Source: Chitinophaga sp. CF418 (GTDB lineage Bacteria > Bacteroidota > Bacteroidia > Chitinophagales > Chitinophagaceae). From it: DNA of 64,000 nucleotides. How positions within the stretch are numbered: position 1 is the first letter of the stretch; the number at the start of each line of letters is the position of its first letter. Below the pieces are notes generated by a model. That model saw only the letters and a program-made list of their open reading frames with translations, ran no database searches and was not told the origin of the DNA. The stretch spans positions 617,902-681,901 of the forward strand of contig NZ_FRCN01000003.1 of assembly GCF_900142925.1 (NCBI RefSeq), given 5' to 3'. The position numbers were made by a program, and so were the translations under genes. Below are positions 53,701 through 62,200 of this stretch, one piece after another.

Positions 53701-55880
53701 AGATCTCCTTTAATTCCTTTAGGCGTTCCTGTTGATCCGGAGGTAAAGAAGATATAAGTGCCTGCATATTGGGGGATGATTTCCCCGCTTAGTACGGGCA
53801 ATCCAATTCCACTCAATACATAACCAGTCTCATTATAAACATACAGTTGTAGCTGTTCTGCAGAATTATCTATCAACGAAATATCATCCAGCTCCAAACC
53901 TTCCAGCAAAGTTGCTGTCAAACCAGGCACTCCCAACAGGTAAGGCACTTTAGTATCCAGTTGCTGACTGATTGTTTTTACCTGTTCCAGGTCTTCCATT
54001 CCTGTAATAAGTACCTGTGGGGATTGCTCTTTCAGAATCTGCAGACTCCTGCTTAAAGGTTGATATATATCCAGCGGCATATATACGCCCCCGCTGTGCA
54101 GGCAGGCAAGCAGAGAAATTACCTGCCTTGTTCCGGAAGGTTGGAATACACCTACACGGGTCTCTGAAGTAACACCCAGCAACACCAGCAACTGCGCCAG
54201 ACGCCGGCTTCTCTCATCCAATGTTTTGTAGGTCAGTTGCTCTTTACCTGAGGATATAGCAATATTCGCAGCAAACCTGTGTGCTGTCTCACTAAGTACG
54301 GTATGTAATGCCGGGTATACCGGAGCCGCAATCACCTTGTCAAAATCTACTGCTCCCTGCGGTATGGTTTTGTCATGGTAAACATGCTGCTGTAAGGATA
54401 GCAGGGGATCAGCAAGAATGGAAGACAGCAGACGATCAAGGTCTGCTGCTATCACATCTATTCTCGAAGCATTGAACAAATCTGTATTGTATTCAATTCC
54501 ACCTTCCAGTATACCATTTTCATAAGCAAACTGGAAACGCAGATCGCCCTTGCTGATATTCAGATCTACCGCCCTGGTGTCTATAGTAATGCCATTCATG
54601 GCAGGGAAAGCACGCTGCCGTTGCTGTTCGCTTTGCATAATCACCACCACATCAAATAAGAGATGCCTGTTAGGCTCTGGTGCAATACCAAGGTCCTCCA
54701 CCAGCTGGTCAAAAGGGTACATCCCATGACCCAACCCATTCAATGCAGTCTCCTTTACTTTTTCCAGCAGCTGATCAAATCCAGCGGTGCCATCCACGCT
54801 CGTTCTTAATGCCAGTGCATTCAGAAAGTTGCCAATCACTCCTTCCAGGTCGGGATGCTCACGCCCTGCTATTGAAGTACCGATAATAATATCCTCTGCT
54901 GCCGTATAGCGATACAGCAACACTTTTACCAATGCCAGCAGTCCCATAAAAAGCGTTGCGCCTTTCGACTGCACATACTCCTGTAATTGTGGCCCGGCAT
55001 TATCACTAAATGTAAAATTGTACTGTGCACCCTGGTAGGTCAGCACATCTGCTCTTGGTTTATCCAGGGGCAATTGCAGTACCGGCAATTTACCGCTAAG
55101 ATGGTCCAGCCAGTAATCACGATGTGCATTTATCTTTTCTCCCTGCAAATGTTGCAACTGCCAGGCTGCATAATCTTTAAACTGGATAGGAAGAGGTGAT
55201 AAGTCGGGTTTCGTATTCGCGTCAAAAGCATTATACAGGAGTAGTAATTCCTGTAGCATTACCTGCATAGACCATTCATCAGAAATAATATGATGCATAG
55301 ACAACAACAACATGAACTGTTGTACACCTGTCTCGAGCACATTTACTTTAAATAGCGGTCCTGTCAGCAGATCAAAAGGGGTATTGGCAACAGTTTGCAC
55401 ATAAGCCTCCGCATCTTCCGGCTGGCACCACCCTACTTCGAAACCAAATTCACTGAAAGGTATGATACGTAATTTCGGCAGACCATCCACTACAAACACA
55501 GTACGCAGACTCTCATGGCGCTCAACCAATGCCCCGAAAGCCCTGGACAAGGCCGCCTTGTTCAGCGGGCCTTCCAGGGTATACACGTTGAACATGTTGT
55601 AGGTCAGCTGTCCCTGTCCTTTCTGTTCCAACAGCCACATTCTCTTTTGCGCAGGCGACAATTCATAATAGGGGCTTTCCACTACCTTTGGGATCTTCTG
55701 AAAGGCAGCATATTCAATATTTTTCAGAAAACCTGTTATCAACTCTTTATTCGACCGGATCTCGGCAATCAGATCTGCAGTCAGTACGCCATCAGGCGCA
55801 GTAATACTGAGCTTATCATCTTTCAGCCTGAGTTGAACGGATAGTTCCTTTAACCGGGAAAGTAAACGCTGGATGCTCAT
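47751..55880 (-). CDS. NRPS-3: dock-C-A-T-C-A-T-C
   Basis: The 2709-residue protein begins with a TubC-type docking domain (1-55; LLSRLKELSVQLRLKDDKL, APDGVLTADL). Landmarks: C1 (HHIISDEWS ~198), A1 (TSGSTG ~713), T1 (~1101), C2 (~1293), A2 (~1805), T2 (~2188), C3 (~2383), then a short tail ending MSDIDESY. Both A domains belong to the unusual repeated type: codes DAKQVAMVLK and DAKQVAMILK, an extra ~50-residue segment before the TSGSTG motif with LLGVP and LELDDIS words, YGLTETT instead of YGPTETT, and HGVR in motif A8. Carriers read GGSSL. The protein ends with a C domain whose A and T are on NRPS-4. ATGA overlap with NRPS-2. Confidence 0.95.
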   Translation of the reverse strand: MSIQRLLSRLKELSVQLRLKDDKLSITAPDGVLTADLIAEIRSNKELITGFLKNIEYAAFQKIPKVVESPYYELSPAQKRMWLLEQKGQGQLTYNMFNVYTLEGPLNKAALSRAFGALVERHESLRTVFVVDGLPKLRIIPFSEFGFEVGWCQPEDAEAYVQTVANTPFDLLTGPLFKVNVLETGVQQFMLLLSMHHIISDEWSMQVMLQELLLLYNAFDANTKPDLSPLPIQFKDYAAWQLQHLQGEKINAHRDYWLDHLSGKLPVLQLPLDKPRADVLTYQGAQYNFTFSDNAGPQLQEYVQSKGATLFMGLLALVKVLLYRYTAAEDIIIGTSIAGREHPDLEGVIGNFLNALALRTSVDGTAGFDQLLEKVKETALNGLGHGMYPFDQLVEDLGIAPEPNRHLLFDVVVIMQSEQQRQRAFPAMNGITIDTRAVDLNISKGDLRFQFAYENGILEGGIEYNTDLFNASRIDVIAADLDRLLSSILADPLLSLQQHVYHDKTIPQGAVDFDKVIAAPVYPALHTVLSETAHRFAANIAISSGKEQLTYKTLDERSRRLAQLLVLLGVTSETRVGVFQPSGTRQVISLLACLHSGGVYMPLDIYQPLSRSLQILKEQSPQVLITGMEDLEQVKTISQQLDTKVPYLLGVPGLTATLLEGLELDDISLIDNSAEQLQLYVYNETGYVLSGIGLPVLSGEIIPQYAGTYIFFTSGSTGTPKGIKGDLQSLAHYVHWHRETYQVESKDRISQLAPATFDASLKDILVALTSGATLCIPEPEERFQMALLVKWLATANITILQTVPSLFRLITKELASANSRLQSLRLVVLAGERLYGRDIQQWLAINGNDALIVNMYGLTETTVLKSYYPLTQWEGAAGDIVPVGQPIANTSIAVIRNNVLCVAGEIGDVYIKSPFVSLGYTDPALTEKLFVKNPLVNDRVEYVCRTGDIGRYREDGMLELLGRNDDQIKLHGVRVEPGAVSSSILQLEGITQTELIVQQAEDGGQVLVCYYTGQQWKSEALRQELEQLLPASHLPAYYLWMDAFPLNINGKVDRKKLPQPEALLSGDKYKAPLPGIEQDISLLWKRLLGIERIGREESFFVTGGSSLKAIQLISLIFKEKEVHLTIKEIFDHPTIAAQAILVGKAQKALYQTITPVQAQEYYDLSHAQKRIWIAAQQENVSLSFNGLEIYRLQGILDTAALIAAFKTLLQRHESLRTTFVLVDGAPKQRIRTVEESGFDVKYTELDAVPQEMINAIARTPYNLEEGPLLRVQLVKTDEQSHTLLFGIHHIISDEWSMQLMLRELLAHYNAYINKHDISLSPLKIQYRDYAAWHSRQLSGTAVQTLQQYWLRTLEGPLPRLILPMDRPRPETRTYDGAQHSFSISTANARAFIAYLEREGTTPFMGLLALVKALLFRYTAEEDIIIGTPVAGRDHPDLEDQIGYYLNTLALRTQVSGNIHFGELLQRVKKTALSAFDHQLYPFDALVEDLGAGTDQSRSPLFDVVVVLQNIRVYDGPDAELQGLSVERERVDVKTSKGDLRFQFALDNGLLEGSIEYNTALFDEKRVADMAGDLDRLLASIIATPGLPIKQHVYHNHLVPAAAADFDKVIPVQELPAIHTVFSAIAAQYPAKHAIETPLESITYASLEADSNRLKQALHVLGIGPGDTVGVLLPAGIRLVTALLSCLKAGVIYMPLDVDQPVGRLKTILETQHPGILIAGSEHIEKLSDMGIAVPYLLGVPSSMGSLVRGLELDDISAIAVASQDLQLLKLEGEDYKEANIPARHDSPVPVTGNNAAYIFYTSGSTGSPKGIIGKSRSLAHYIHWHREHYAVNAADRISQLAPVTFDASLKDILVALTAGATLCMPAPEDRYRPHQLGRWLSDTGVTILQTVPSLFRLITKSLLQEQRNIPSLRQIVLAGEKLYGRDISQWRKVNTNARIANMYGLTETTILKCYYEVSDGEYEAGAVIPVGTPISHTSVAVISNDVLCVEGEIGEVYIKSPYMTQGYTDTSLTTQLFVQNPLVKDREELVCHTGDLGRFLKDGTLELLGRRDEQIKLHGVRIELAGIRSSLLRLSGIIQVELILHEQEDEQTLLCYYSGLHWDSEELRQELANELPASHLPGYYIWMESFPLNLNGKVDRKKLPRPEDIIDGEQYEAPLHGTEQILLGIWQRLLGVSRIGRNTSFFVAGGSSLKAIQLISRIYKELDVQLTIGDAFNHPTIAAQATLLDNAKKATYQEIRKSQESAFYPLSHAQRRLWVVCQRLSEIQPFNGLEVYYLEGDLQPQVLSTALGLLLERHESLRTVFVLADGEPQQRVCPADSIGFSMIYEDLSVDSARQEKIEQRKQEIAGTPYELDKGPLLRIQLLQTGPTSYTLLFGIHHIISDEWSMQIMLKELLLLYNAALKGATAALPPLRIQYRDYARWQMESLNDSLFKEHREYWLSRLGGELPRLSLTSGSQRPAVQTYNGRHFHFSIDASLAGGFRQLLTNSNCTLFMGLVALVKTLLYRYTGQEDIIIGTPVAGREHADLENQVGYYLNTIALRTKLTGEETFSSYLEQVKQVALEGYAHQEYPFDHLVEELGAGTDISRNPVFDVTVILQNIQLNKGQDTTMEGVTVYAELPELHISKGDLRFQFIESEGSIAGNIEYNTDLFDAPRIEQMFLDLKALLTSVVADPGILLRRISYMEGTQAARIEKQQIHFMSDIDESY
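55716..55880 (-). other. TubC-type N-terminal docking domain of NRPS-3
   Basis: Residues 1-55 repeat the fold of the NRPS-2 docking domain (LLSRLKELSVQLRLKDDKLS, then APDGVLTADLIAEI) and face the TDEIIL tail of NRPS-2. NRPS-4 has no such domain. Confidence 0.85.
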
Positions 55881-58800
55881 AAAATGATCTCATCGGTTTT
55901 ATTGGTGCTCAATTTTTCATATTGACTATCCCTGGCCCATTCCATAATCTCTATTTCAGCATAAAGATCTGCCAGGGTAGGTAACATAAACAGGTCGCGC
56001 AGTTCCAGTTTCAGTGACAGTTCTTTCTGAATCCTGGACAATACAAGTATGGCTTTCAGGGAATGTCCGCCCAATGCAAAGAAGTTGTCTGTAATACCCA
56101 CACGTTCCACACCAAGTACTTCCTCCCAGATAGTCGCCAGCAATTGCTCTGTCTTATTTCTGGGAGCCACATACTGTACCTGTTTACGCTCTGGCTCAGG
56201 CAGCAGACTACGATCTACTTTTCCGTTTGGAGTCAGCGGAAATTCCTCCAGGCGAAGAATATAGGCGGGCACCATATAATCCGGCAGATAGTGGCGTAAA
56301 TGTAGCTGTATCGTTTCTTCGGATATATTCTCCTGACTGGTATAATAAGCGGCGAGATATCTCTCGTTCTCCCGTTCAAAGGCACATACGATAGCATGAT
56401 TAACACCTGCATACTGCAGCAGTATATGTTCTATCTCTCCCGGTTCTATCCTGTATCCGCGTATCTTCAACTGATGATCCCCACGGCCATAATACCTGAG
56501 ATATCCTTCGGCTGTCCAGCTGCAGATATCACCTGTGTCATACATCAGTTCTCCCTGCCGGAATGGATTATCTATAAACCTGCCGGCAGTCAGTTCCGGT
56601 TGCCCCAGGTAACCGTCAGACAGTCCTGCACCGCTGACAAATAATCTTCCGGGCACACCAACCGGTAGTAATTGCCGGTTGACATCCAGCACGTAGGCCT
56701 TCATATTGGAAATACACCGGCCAATCAGTAGTGCATCCGCAGGCTGCCGTACTTTATGCCAGGTAGCATAAACGGTAGTTTCTGTCGGACCATACATATT
56801 CCACAGCGTATTACAACGGTCCAGTAAACGTTGTGCCAATGAAATACCCAGGGCCTCTCCTCCGGTGATGATCTTCAATCCTGCATGGCCTTTCCACCCA
56901 CTTTCCGTGAGCAAATGCCACATACCGGGTGTTGCCTGCATCATCGTAATACCATCGTTTAAAAGCGCCTGTAATGCGTCTGTCGAATACACTTCTTCAC
57001 TTGTAGCTATTACCAGCTGGCTTCCGTTCACTAATGGCAGCAACAACTCCACTACAGACATGTCAAATGATGCCGTTGTAACCGCCAGCCATTTATCCGC
57101 AGCACTGATGCCTGTTTCGCGACTCATGGCCTGCATCAGGTTGTAAAGAGCAGCATGATTAATCATTACGCCTTTCGGTTGCCCTGTAGATCCTGAAGTA
57201 TATATTACGTATGCCAGGTTATCAGGGGCTATTACAGATAACTGCAGCTTTGCTGTATTACTGTATATCGTCTCGTCGTTGACAATTACTGCCTGCCCAT
57301 CATAGTCAGATAAGAGTTCCTGCAATCCTTCACTGGTCAATACGAGGCTGGCTCCGCTGGCGTGCAGTACCTGACGGATACGTTCTGCCGGCGCGTTATA
57401 GTCTACCGGCAGATAGGCAACACCAGATTGCAATACGCCCAGTATAGCAACGGATAACCACTCAGTACGCTCCAGCAATATGCCCACAGGGGCCTGATCA
57501 CCAGGCTTTCTTTGTTGCTGCAGATAAGCAGCCAACAGCGTTGCCTTTCTTTCCAGCTCGCCATAACTTAACTGGCTTCCTCCGGCAATAATGGCCGTCC
57601 TCTCCGGATGTGATGCTGCCTGCTTTGCGATCAGTTCCGGTACCGGAATAAATGGCGGGAATGCAACTGACGTATCATTGAACTGTTCCAGTATCAGTTG
57701 CTCCTCGACCGGATTGATATACTTCAGTTCACTGATAGCCACATCCGGCGAATCCGCTACACTCACCAACAAACCTTCCAGATGTGCAGCCATACGTTCT
57801 ATCCTGATACGGCTGAAAATATCTTTGTTGTATTCAAGCTCTATCTGTAAGCCTTCGGGCTTCTGCTTGAAGTAGAATGTCAGATCAAATTTGCTTCCGG
57901 AGAGAGGAATGTCCAGTTCCTGTACGTCTACCCCAGGAAGTTTCAATGGAATACTTTCGTTGGCGTCCTGTAATACTACCATGACATCAAATATGGGAGA
58001 GCGGCTGATATCCCTTTTCATACCCAGTTCTTCCACAAGCAGGTTGAAAGGATAATGTTGATTAGCATAGGCCTTCAAAGCCATATCCTTCACGCTATCC
58101 AGCAGATCATTAAATCCTTTCTTTCCATCTAGGCGGGTACGTAATACTAATGTATTCACATAAAAGCCTATCTGGTCTTCCAGATCAGGATGCTCCCTGC
58201 CTGCCACCGGCGTTCCCACAATAAGTTCTTCCTGACCTGTATAACGATATAGTAAAGTCTTTACGATAGCCACCAATCCCATGAAAACAGAGGCTGTACG
58301 TTGCTGTACGAGGTGGGCAAACAATTGTTGTTTTTCTGCCGGGATCATGGCCACTACACGCTCTCCGTTGTAGGTCTGCACTGGCGGACGAGGCTGATCT
58401 GACGGTAGTTCAAGTACCGGCAAGGGGCCTTTCAAATGCTCCAGCCAGTAGTTGCGCTGCTCCTGTCCATTACTCTCGCTTAATGATTCCAATTGCCAGA
58501 TGGCATAATCTTTATACTGGATCTCCAGTACAGCAGGTTCTACGCTCACGCCCTGGGAATAGGCATCATACAGCGACAGTATCTCTTTCACCAGCAATTG
58601 CATAGACCATTCATCTGCTACTATATGGTGAATACAGAAAGCAAACAAAGATACCTGCGGAGCTACCCTCAGCAGGCATACTCTCAGCAATGGCCCCTGC
58701 TGCAGATTAAAAGGCGTGGATATAACATGCTGTATCTTTTCCCAGGCAGCTTTTGAGGGGTCAGGCAACGCCTGAAGATCCTCGTATATCAGTTGACAAC

Positions 58801-59239
58801 CCGCGGTTGAAGCAGGTAGTATTTTCTGACGGGGTTCACCATCCGACAGCAGAAATACTGTTCTTAAACTTTCATGGCGCTGTACCACCGTCTGAAATGC
58901 CTTTTCCATCGCTCCAATGTCGAGGTTACCACGAATGTTGCAGATCATGGGTATGTTATATACGGCGGTGGTATCTCCAAACTGATCCATCAGCCACAAC
59001 CTGCGCTGTGCATGGGAAACCTGGTAGTGCTCCTGCTGTGGCACTGGTTTGATCTTCCGGTAGTTTCCTCCCTGCAGATTGCGCAGGAACGATGTGATGG
59101 CAGGTTTCTCTTTCTTCAGTTCCTGGATAAGTTCAGGCGTAAGTACCCCCTCAGGAGCACTAATACTCAGCTGACCATCTTTCAACTGAAGGCTTACCTG
59201 CAATTGCTTCAACCTGGCTAACAATAAGCTTATGCTCAT
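55877..59239 (-). CDS. NRPS-2: single module dock-C-A-T
   Basis: The 1120-residue protein has a TubC-type docking domain (1-55; APEGVLTPELIQELKK), C domain (65-510; HHIVADEWS at 204-212), A domain (530-1010; TSGSTGQPKG 681-690, NMYGPTETT, NGKVDR 1005-1010) and T domain (1030-1100; GGHS with Ser1060). Pocket code by eye: DMVQIGMVYK, nearest to the Gly code I remember (DILQLGLIWK), assignment weak. The C-terminus ends TDEIIL, the same type of tail as NRPS-1. ATGA overlaps at both ends show tight translational coupling with NRPS-1 and NRPS-3. Confidence 0.95.
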   Translation of the reverse strand: MSISLLLARLKQLQVSLQLKDGQLSISAPEGVLTPELIQELKKEKPAITSFLRNLQGGNYRKIKPVPQQEHYQVSHAQRRLWLMDQFGDTTAVYNIPMICNIRGNLDIGAMEKAFQTVVQRHESLRTVFLLSDGEPRQKILPASTAGCQLIYEDLQALPDPSKAAWEKIQHVISTPFNLQQGPLLRVCLLRVAPQVSLFAFCIHHIVADEWSMQLLVKEILSLYDAYSQGVSVEPAVLEIQYKDYAIWQLESLSESNGQEQRNYWLEHLKGPLPVLELPSDQPRPPVQTYNGERVVAMIPAEKQQLFAHLVQQRTASVFMGLVAIVKTLLYRYTGQEELIVGTPVAGREHPDLEDQIGFYVNTLVLRTRLDGKKGFNDLLDSVKDMALKAYANQHYPFNLLVEELGMKRDISRSPIFDVMVVLQDANESIPLKLPGVDVQELDIPLSGSKFDLTFYFKQKPEGLQIELEYNKDIFSRIRIERMAAHLEGLLVSVADSPDVAISELKYINPVEEQLILEQFNDTSVAFPPFIPVPELIAKQAASHPERTAIIAGGSQLSYGELERKATLLAAYLQQQRKPGDQAPVGILLERTEWLSVAILGVLQSGVAYLPVDYNAPAERIRQVLHASGASLVLTSEGLQELLSDYDGQAVIVNDETIYSNTAKLQLSVIAPDNLAYVIYTSGSTGQPKGVMINHAALYNLMQAMSRETGISAADKWLAVTTASFDMSVVELLLPLVNGSQLVIATSEEVYSTDALQALLNDGITMMQATPGMWHLLTESGWKGHAGLKIITGGEALGISLAQRLLDRCNTLWNMYGPTETTVYATWHKVRQPADALLIGRCISNMKAYVLDVNRQLLPVGVPGRLFVSGAGLSDGYLGQPELTAGRFIDNPFRQGELMYDTGDICSWTAEGYLRYYGRGDHQLKIRGYRIEPGEIEHILLQYAGVNHAIVCAFERENERYLAAYYTSQENISEETIQLHLRHYLPDYMVPAYILRLEEFPLTPNGKVDRSLLPEPERKQVQYVAPRNKTEQLLATIWEEVLGVERVGITDNFFALGGHSLKAILVLSRIQKELSLKLELRDLFMLPTLADLYAEIEIMEWARDSQYEKLSTNKTDEIIL
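59075..59239 (-). other. TubC-type N-terminal docking domain of NRPS-2
   Basis: Residues 1-55 of NRPS-2 match the small alpha/beta docking fold first seen in tubulysin TubC: helix LLLARLKQLQVSLQLK, beta-hairpin region DGQLSISAPEGVLTPEL, helix IQELKKEKPAITSFLRN. Its beta-hairpin is known in the family to receive a short C-terminal peptide of the upstream synthetase, here the KIDEIVL tail of NRPS-1. Confidence 0.85.
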
Positions 59240-62200
59240 AATACTATCTCGTCAATTTTTGTGGGATTCGTAATTGTGGTTATATCGGTTTGCGTGCTCT
59301 TAGCCCATATCAACACGGCTATTTCATCATGAAAATCTGAGAGTATGGGGTGCTGGAATAAACTGCTTAATTCCAGTTTTATTGAAAACTCTTTATGTAT
59401 TCTTGATACTACCTGTATTGCCTTCAATGATTGTCCTCCCAACAGGAAGAAATTATCGTCTATACCTACCCTTGAAACACCCAGTATATCCTGCCATATG
59501 GCAGCCAGTTTTTCTTCTGTTTCATTCCTGGGCGCGGTAAAGTCTGTAGTAACAGGAACGGGAGCAGGTAAGGCATCCCTGTCTGTTTTTCCATTCACGG
59601 TGAGAGGTATAGAAGATACCCTGATGAAATAGGCAGGTATCATGTACTCCGGCAGGTGATACTGTAAATAGGCTCTTAATATCTGAGGACTAACATCATC
59701 ACCTCCTATGTAATATGCAGCCAGCAACACATCATCAGCATTACCGAATGCGCATACGACTGCCTGTTCTATGCACTCGTGCTGCATCAGTTGATGAGCA
59801 ATTTCTGCCGGCTCTACACGGTTCCCCCTGATCTTCACCTGTTCATCCGAACGACCGGTAAATTCAATATTCCCATCAGCCAGCCATCTTCCCGTATCTC
59901 CACTGTCATACATCACTCCTTTATGGAAAGGATTAGTTATGAACCGCTCTGCCGTTAGGGTTGGCAATCCCAGGTAACCAAGCGCAAGCCCCTCACCTGC
60001 TATATATAACCTGCCATTCACTCCCACTGGCTGCAAACGCATGGTCTCGTCCAATATGTACACCTTTCTTCCTGCAATCGGCCTTCCAATAGGTACAGCG
60101 CCTTTCGTTCCATCTGTAACCCGGAAAGAGGTAGTTACCACTGTCGATTCGGTAGGACCATAGTTATTATACAATTTGCATACAGGTGTGGGTACATGCC
60201 CCAGCGCTTCACCTCCTGTCAGCAATGTTAGCTCAGTGCCTACCGCCACACCGCTGTTCAGCAGTGTTCTGCAAACTGCTGTTGGCAGGAAACAGTGGGA
60301 AATATCATTCGTCGCCAGGAAGCTGCCAAGCAATTCCATATCCGCTCTGGCGGCTTCGGGTATCCTGTATAATGTCGCTCCGCTCAACAGGTAAGGCCAT
60401 ATTTCCCAACCGGAAGCATCAAAACTAACACCGGCAAATAAGGTAGCCCTGCTATTTGTATTCACCTGGAAGGCCGTTGTATGCCAGTCGCATAATTGTA
60501 CAATGCTGGCATGAGAAACCATTACACCCTTAGGCTTACCCGAAGATCCGGAGGTATAAATAACGTACGCAAGGTCATTGGCCTCAGGTATAATAATATC
60601 CCAATCTTGTCTGAGCTCTTCCCAATATACATTTGCAGGCAATACTGTTACATCTTCGCAACTGAATGGTATAGCAGATAACGCCACTTTAACACCTGCA
60701 TCCGCAAGCATATACCTGATCCTTTCCGGAGGCAGACTAGCGTCGACCGGTAAGTATGCAGCTCCTGCTTTTAACACACCCAACATCCCGGTAATTAACC
60801 ATTCACTTCTGTTCATGATCAGCGCTACCGGTTCCTCTGCTCTTACTCCACAGGTAGCTACGAGGTACCGGGCCAATTGCGCCGAACGATTGGACAATGT
60901 TTTGTAGTCTATCTGTGTATTCTCATCCAGATAGGCAATCTGTTGTGGCGTACGCCGCACTTGTGCTTCAAACCGGCTCACCAGCGTTTCTTCAGATGGC
61001 TGTACTACCGGCGCGTTGAAGGTTTCCAGTAATTGATGTTTCTCTTCATCTGACAGTATTTCCACCGCCCTGATCGTACAATCCGGATCTACTGCGAATG
61101 CTGCCGCCAGTTGTATGAAATGATTCCCCAGTCGTTGCATCCGTTCCTTATCAAATAAGGCGGTATTATACTCCAATGTAAGCCCCAACGCATCGTCTGT
61201 TTCAGTGAACAAAAAGGTCAGGTCAAACTTGCTAAAACCAGTTTCCAGCTTTATTTCGGTTGCACTGATATCTTTCAGCCCTACTGACTTCCTACCATCA
61301 TGCAATGCTATCATTACATCAAATAATGGAGAATGGCTAAGGTCCCTCTTCAGGGATAGTTCCTTCAGTAAGCCGTCAAAAGGATATTCCTGATGGGTAT
61401 ACGCATCCAGCAACAATGCTTTCACTTTACTCAACAAACCGGTAAAACTAACAGCCGTATCCAGTTGCATACGTAAAGCCAGCAGATTGACGTAAAAGCC
61501 GATCTGGTCTTTTAAAGCAGGATGATCCCGTCCGGCTACCGGTGTTCCTACTATAATATCTTTTTGCCCTGAATAACGATATAAGAGCACATATACCAGA
61601 GACAACAAACCCATGAACAGGCTGCTGTTTTCTTCCTTCAATAAATGTTGTAACGCTTTAAATGCCGAAGCAGGAATAACAAAATCAATACGCTCACCAC
61701 TATAGGTCATGACAGGTTCCCGTTGGCGGTCTGTCGGCATAGACAACAACGGCAGGGGCTCACAAAGGAGCGCTGTCCAGTACTTCCTGGCGGCAGCAGC
61801 TCTTTCTTCCTGCAACACCGTTTGCTGCCAGGCACTATAATCTTTGTACTGTATAGTAAGATTATTTAACCCAGGCTGATTACCCTCCCGGTAGGCATTA
61901 TACACGGTCAACAACTCTTCCATCAATATTCCCATAGACCACTCATCTGCAATAATGTGGTGCAGTACCAGCACAAATACATACTCTTCAGCTTCCAATT
62001 GCCAGATACATGCACGTACCAGTGGTCCTTCTTCCAGATTGAAACTCGTAATCACTGCTTCTTCTGCAGCTTTTAATACCAGCTGTTCTTTGTCTGCAAC
62101 AGCCGACAGATCATCATATGCCAGCACAAATGGCATATCAGTAACCTGCTGAAAGGGATTGCCATGCTGACTGACAAACCTCGTCTGAAGGCTTTCATGA

